Shown here piece by piece: positions 62,393-64,000 of a DNA stretch of 64,000 nucleotides. Within the stretch, counting starts at the first letter, position 1, and each line of letters begins with the position of its first letter. Made by a program: the position numbers and the translations under genes. Origin of the DNA: Alkalihalophilus marmarensis DSM 21297 (lineage in GTDB: Bacteria; Bacillota; Bacilli; Bacillales; Bacillaceae_D); assembly GCF_000474275.2 (NCBI RefSeq), contig NZ_ATAE01000009.1, forward strand, positions 24,614 through 88,613, in the 5' to 3' direction. The notes under the pieces are model-generated. The model was not told the origin of the DNA, did not search any database, and saw only the letters and a list, made by a program, of their open reading frames with translations.

Positions 62393-63160
62393 TCATTGAT
62401 ATTTTTTCTCTTCTTGACTTGAGCGACTAGTAAAATAAGCTTTCAACCCTTCATATAGATAAATACCTAAATCTTCAGGGATATAACTATTAAACTCATG
62501 CTGATTGGATTCCAAGAATGTCTCGTCCTGTAGCAAGGTAAACAAGGTTCTTGTTGTAGGAGTAACCAGGTTATTGATTGCATTTAACATTTCTGGATTG
62601 TTAACCGTTTCATTATGGACTAATAACTTTCTTGTAATAGAAAGCAAATCTATTGTTGCTTTATCTCTCTCTAGACTAAGTTTGGGATCTTTCAGTGACT
62701 CTATTTCAGCTAATATGCTTGGGTTATCATGAAAATGTTTCTCTAATGCATGAATTTGTTTCTTTTCTCTCCTAAATACATCCAGCATGATAAAAGTGAA
62801 TTCTTCTATTTCTCTGTCAGAAATGGAATTTTTCCCGTACAGCTCCTTCATTCTTTGTATCGTTTGTAAAGACTCATTCAGTTCTTCCATTTTTTGTTTA
62901 ATCATTTGTTCTTGTAAATCTAATAGTTCTTTAGTTTTCAATGTGTCTTTATATAAATGAGTTTTAATTTCTTCTAGTGATAAACCTAATTGTTTAAAGA
63001 TGCTGATTTTTTGATACAATTCCCACTCTTTACGCGTGTATACTTTCTGTCCTTTTTCATTGCGGTTTGTCGGTTTAAGAAGTTCAATTTTATCATAATA
63101 CCTTAACGTTCTAATTGTTGTATTTACGAGCTTTGCAAAGTGTCCAATTGTGACTTCCAT
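62393..63160 (-). CDS. MerR-family regulator, TipA/Mta-like
   Basis: 255 aa. MerR helix-turn-helix (IGHFAKLVNTTIRTLRYYDKIELLKPTNR) and dimerisation helix, then a C-terminal TipAS-like region (HDNPSILAEI, DEL-like), as in drug-sensing Mta/TipA proteins. Its neighbours, an acetyltransferase and a divergent MFS pump, suggest a drug-response locus. Confidence 0.87.
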   Translation of the reverse strand: MEVTIGHFAKLVNTTIRTLRYYDKIELLKPTNRNEKGQKVYTRKEWELYQKISIFKQLGLSLEEIKTHLYKDTLKTKELLDLQEQMIKQKMEELNESLQTIQRMKELYGKNSISDREIEEFTFIMLDVFRREKKQIHALEKHFHDNPSILAEIESLKDPKLSLERDKATIDLLSITRKLLVHNETVNNPEMLNAINNLVTPTTRTLFTLLQDETFLESNQHEFNSYIPEDLGIYLYEGLKAYFTSRSSQEEKKYQ

Positions 63161-63190
63161 GTCATTTCACCCTCGTTTCAAATTATGTAT

Positions 63191-63260
63191 TATCTAAGAA
63201 ACTTCACACCACATTTAACTTTTTTTATTTTAAGTATTGTCTAAGACGTTACGTCACACC
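63191..63260. promoter_or_regulatory. Direct repeats and dyad between the MerR and MFS genes
   Basis: TATCTAAGAAACTTCACACC (63191-63210) and a related TGTCTAAG...ACGTCACACC (63238-63260) are direct repeats. The second contains GACGTTACGTC, a perfect dyad (63245-63255). These are likely MerR-type regulator sites for the MFS promoter and for self-control. Confidence 0.6.
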
Positions 63261-63298
63261 TTATGCTGATTATATATTAGCAGAAAGGATTTTGATCT

Positions 63299-63955
63299 AT
63301 GGACACACAAAAAACATTATTTGAAAATCGTCAGTTCTTATTAATTTTTATAGGAGGATTCTTAGCACTTATAGGGTTTAGCACTTTTTTTACGACTACT
63401 ACGTGGTTTGCCATTACAGAGCTAGGGTCGGCTAGTTCTCTTGGGATCGTCCTTGTTTCTATTACTGTTCCTCGGATTCTAATGATGGCTTTCGGCGGGA
63501 TAATCGCTGATAAATTTAAAAAAACGTCCATTATGTTTACCACTAGCTTTATTCAAGGATGCATTCTAGTATTAATATTTGTATTATCCTATACTTCTAG
63601 CTTATCAATCTCACATTTGGTTGTATTAGGTATGATTTTTGGGACATTGGATGCTTTTTCAGGACCAGCAGGGGCATCATTGATTCCAAAGATAGTGAAT
63701 AAAAATCAAATTCAACAAGCAAATGCAATTATTCAAGGTATGGGGCAAATTGGTTTTGTAGTAGGACCCATCATATCCGGAAGTGTCATGGAGTATTTTG
63801 GAGTTAGTGCAGGATATTTAGTCGCAGCAACGATTGTTCTTTTATCAGCATTGTTGATGTTCCCTCCATTTTTCAAAGAAGGTGCTGTGGTAAATAAAGT
63901 GAAACAGAGCCCTTTAAAAGTGAACTGCCCCCTGTCAAGTAGACAGTGGAAATAA
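63299..63955 (+). pseudogene. MFS transporter, truncated by IS insertion
   Basis: The first six helices of an MFS_3-type exporter (FLALIGFSTFFTTTTWFAI, GGIIADKFKK, GPAGASLIPKIVN, VVGPIISGSVMEYFG) end at about residue 207. The last codons come from the left end of an IS3-type element (from 63921), giving a 218-aa product instead of about 400. It is almost surely inactive. It is divergent from a MerR regulator. Confidence 0.85.
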
Positions 63956-64000
63956 TAAAAAGGATTTAAGCGGCTTTAGCTCTGTATTCCATAGGGCTTA
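63921..64000 (-). mobile_element. End of an IS3-family (IS150-like) element
   Basis: The DNA from TGAACTGCCCCC on looks like an IS150-group inverted end (TGxACTGCxCCC). The minus strand encodes the C-terminus of an IS3 OrfB (SPMEYRAKAA, stop at 63966). The element runs off the window. Confidence 0.72.
63966..64000 (-). CDS. IS3-family transposase OrfB, C-terminal end only
   Basis: Only the last 11-12 codons are in the window: SPMEYRAKAA then TAA. The LSPxEYR ending is typical of IS3 OrfB integrases. Partial at the window edge. Confidence 0.65.
   Translation of the reverse strand, partial: SPMEYRAKAA

Noticed and set aside
1..64000. rRNA or tRNA genes, prophage or plasmid origin
   Set aside because: No tRNA cloverleaf, rRNA core sequence, phage structural genes or replication initiator was recognised.

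Overview
The window is from a low-to-moderate GC, spore-forming Firmicute of the Bacillaceae. The evidence is the B. subtilis-like HutP/HutH attenuation system, cysJI, COG0523/Zur biology, YknXYZ, CNNM and DUF368 proteins, strong AGGAGG ribosome binding sites, sigma-A promoters with 17-bp spacers, and the common Bacillus TTGATTGGAG...GGAAATCAAC intergenic repeat. An alkaliphilic or soil Bacillus relative is plausible, but the species cannot be named from this sequence alone. No rRNA, tRNA or CRISPR array was seen. Most genes lie on the minus strand.

Layout. 0-3 kb: hutP-hutH with a CcpA (cre) site over the -10 and a HutP-controlled terminator, then a FusB-like EF-G-binding protein. 3-11.4 kb: small membrane proteins, a ZIP metal transporter, an acetyltransferase, a secreted fasciclin protein, and a TetR-controlled MMPL exporter with a secreted heptad-repeat partner. 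11.4-19 kb: two cupin proteins (one fused to a ferritin-like domain), an MBL hydrolase, an RNase J paralogue, a manganese catalase and very small Cys-rich proteins; several of these look spore-coat-like. 19-25 kb: a mixed accessory stretch with an SDR, acetyltransferases, small membrane proteins, VOC proteins and a twice-frameshifted lipoprotein pseudogene. 25-33 kb: two CNNM/CorC paralogues flanking a Fur-boxed DUF368 (PopT-like) gene and a MacAB/YknXYZ-type efflux operon. 35.5-45.5 kb: a Zur-controlled opine-metallophore locus (below). 45.5-51.3 kb: an aldehyde dehydrogenase, a repeat block and cysJI. 51-64 kb: accessory genes including an internally deleted HelD helicase, a double-MerR regulator, AlkD, a cold-shock protein, regulator/target pairs, and a truncated MFS gene cut by an IS3-family element at the window edge.

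The most coherent system is at 35.5-45.5 kb. Three transcription units each carry a Zur-type operator: COG0523 GTPase + dCTP deaminase; cntL-cntM-EamA exporter; and the cntABCDF importer. CntM has Ala where the pyruvate-using staphylopine enzyme has Asp150, no histidine racemase (CntK) gene is present, and the exporter is of the Pseudomonas EamA type. Together these predict a pseudopaline-like product (L-His + aminobutyrate + 2-oxoglutarate) made by a Gram-positive, with a zinc-independent dCTP deaminase as a candidate zinc-sparing backup.

The most unusual non-coding signal is a family of five intergenic elements (near 3.1, 6.6, 14.3, 25.1 and 35.4 kb). Each is built from nine degenerate ATTGCGTC-type units spaced 21 bp apart, with one invariant 19-bp step between units 5 and 6. 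The architecture is far better conserved than the sequence, one copy is inverted, and each sits next to the terminator of a neighbouring minus-strand gene. I do not recognise a published description. Two further families of Bacillus-type repeats form clusters at 27.6-28.1 kb and 47.1-47.6 kb, in opposite orientations.
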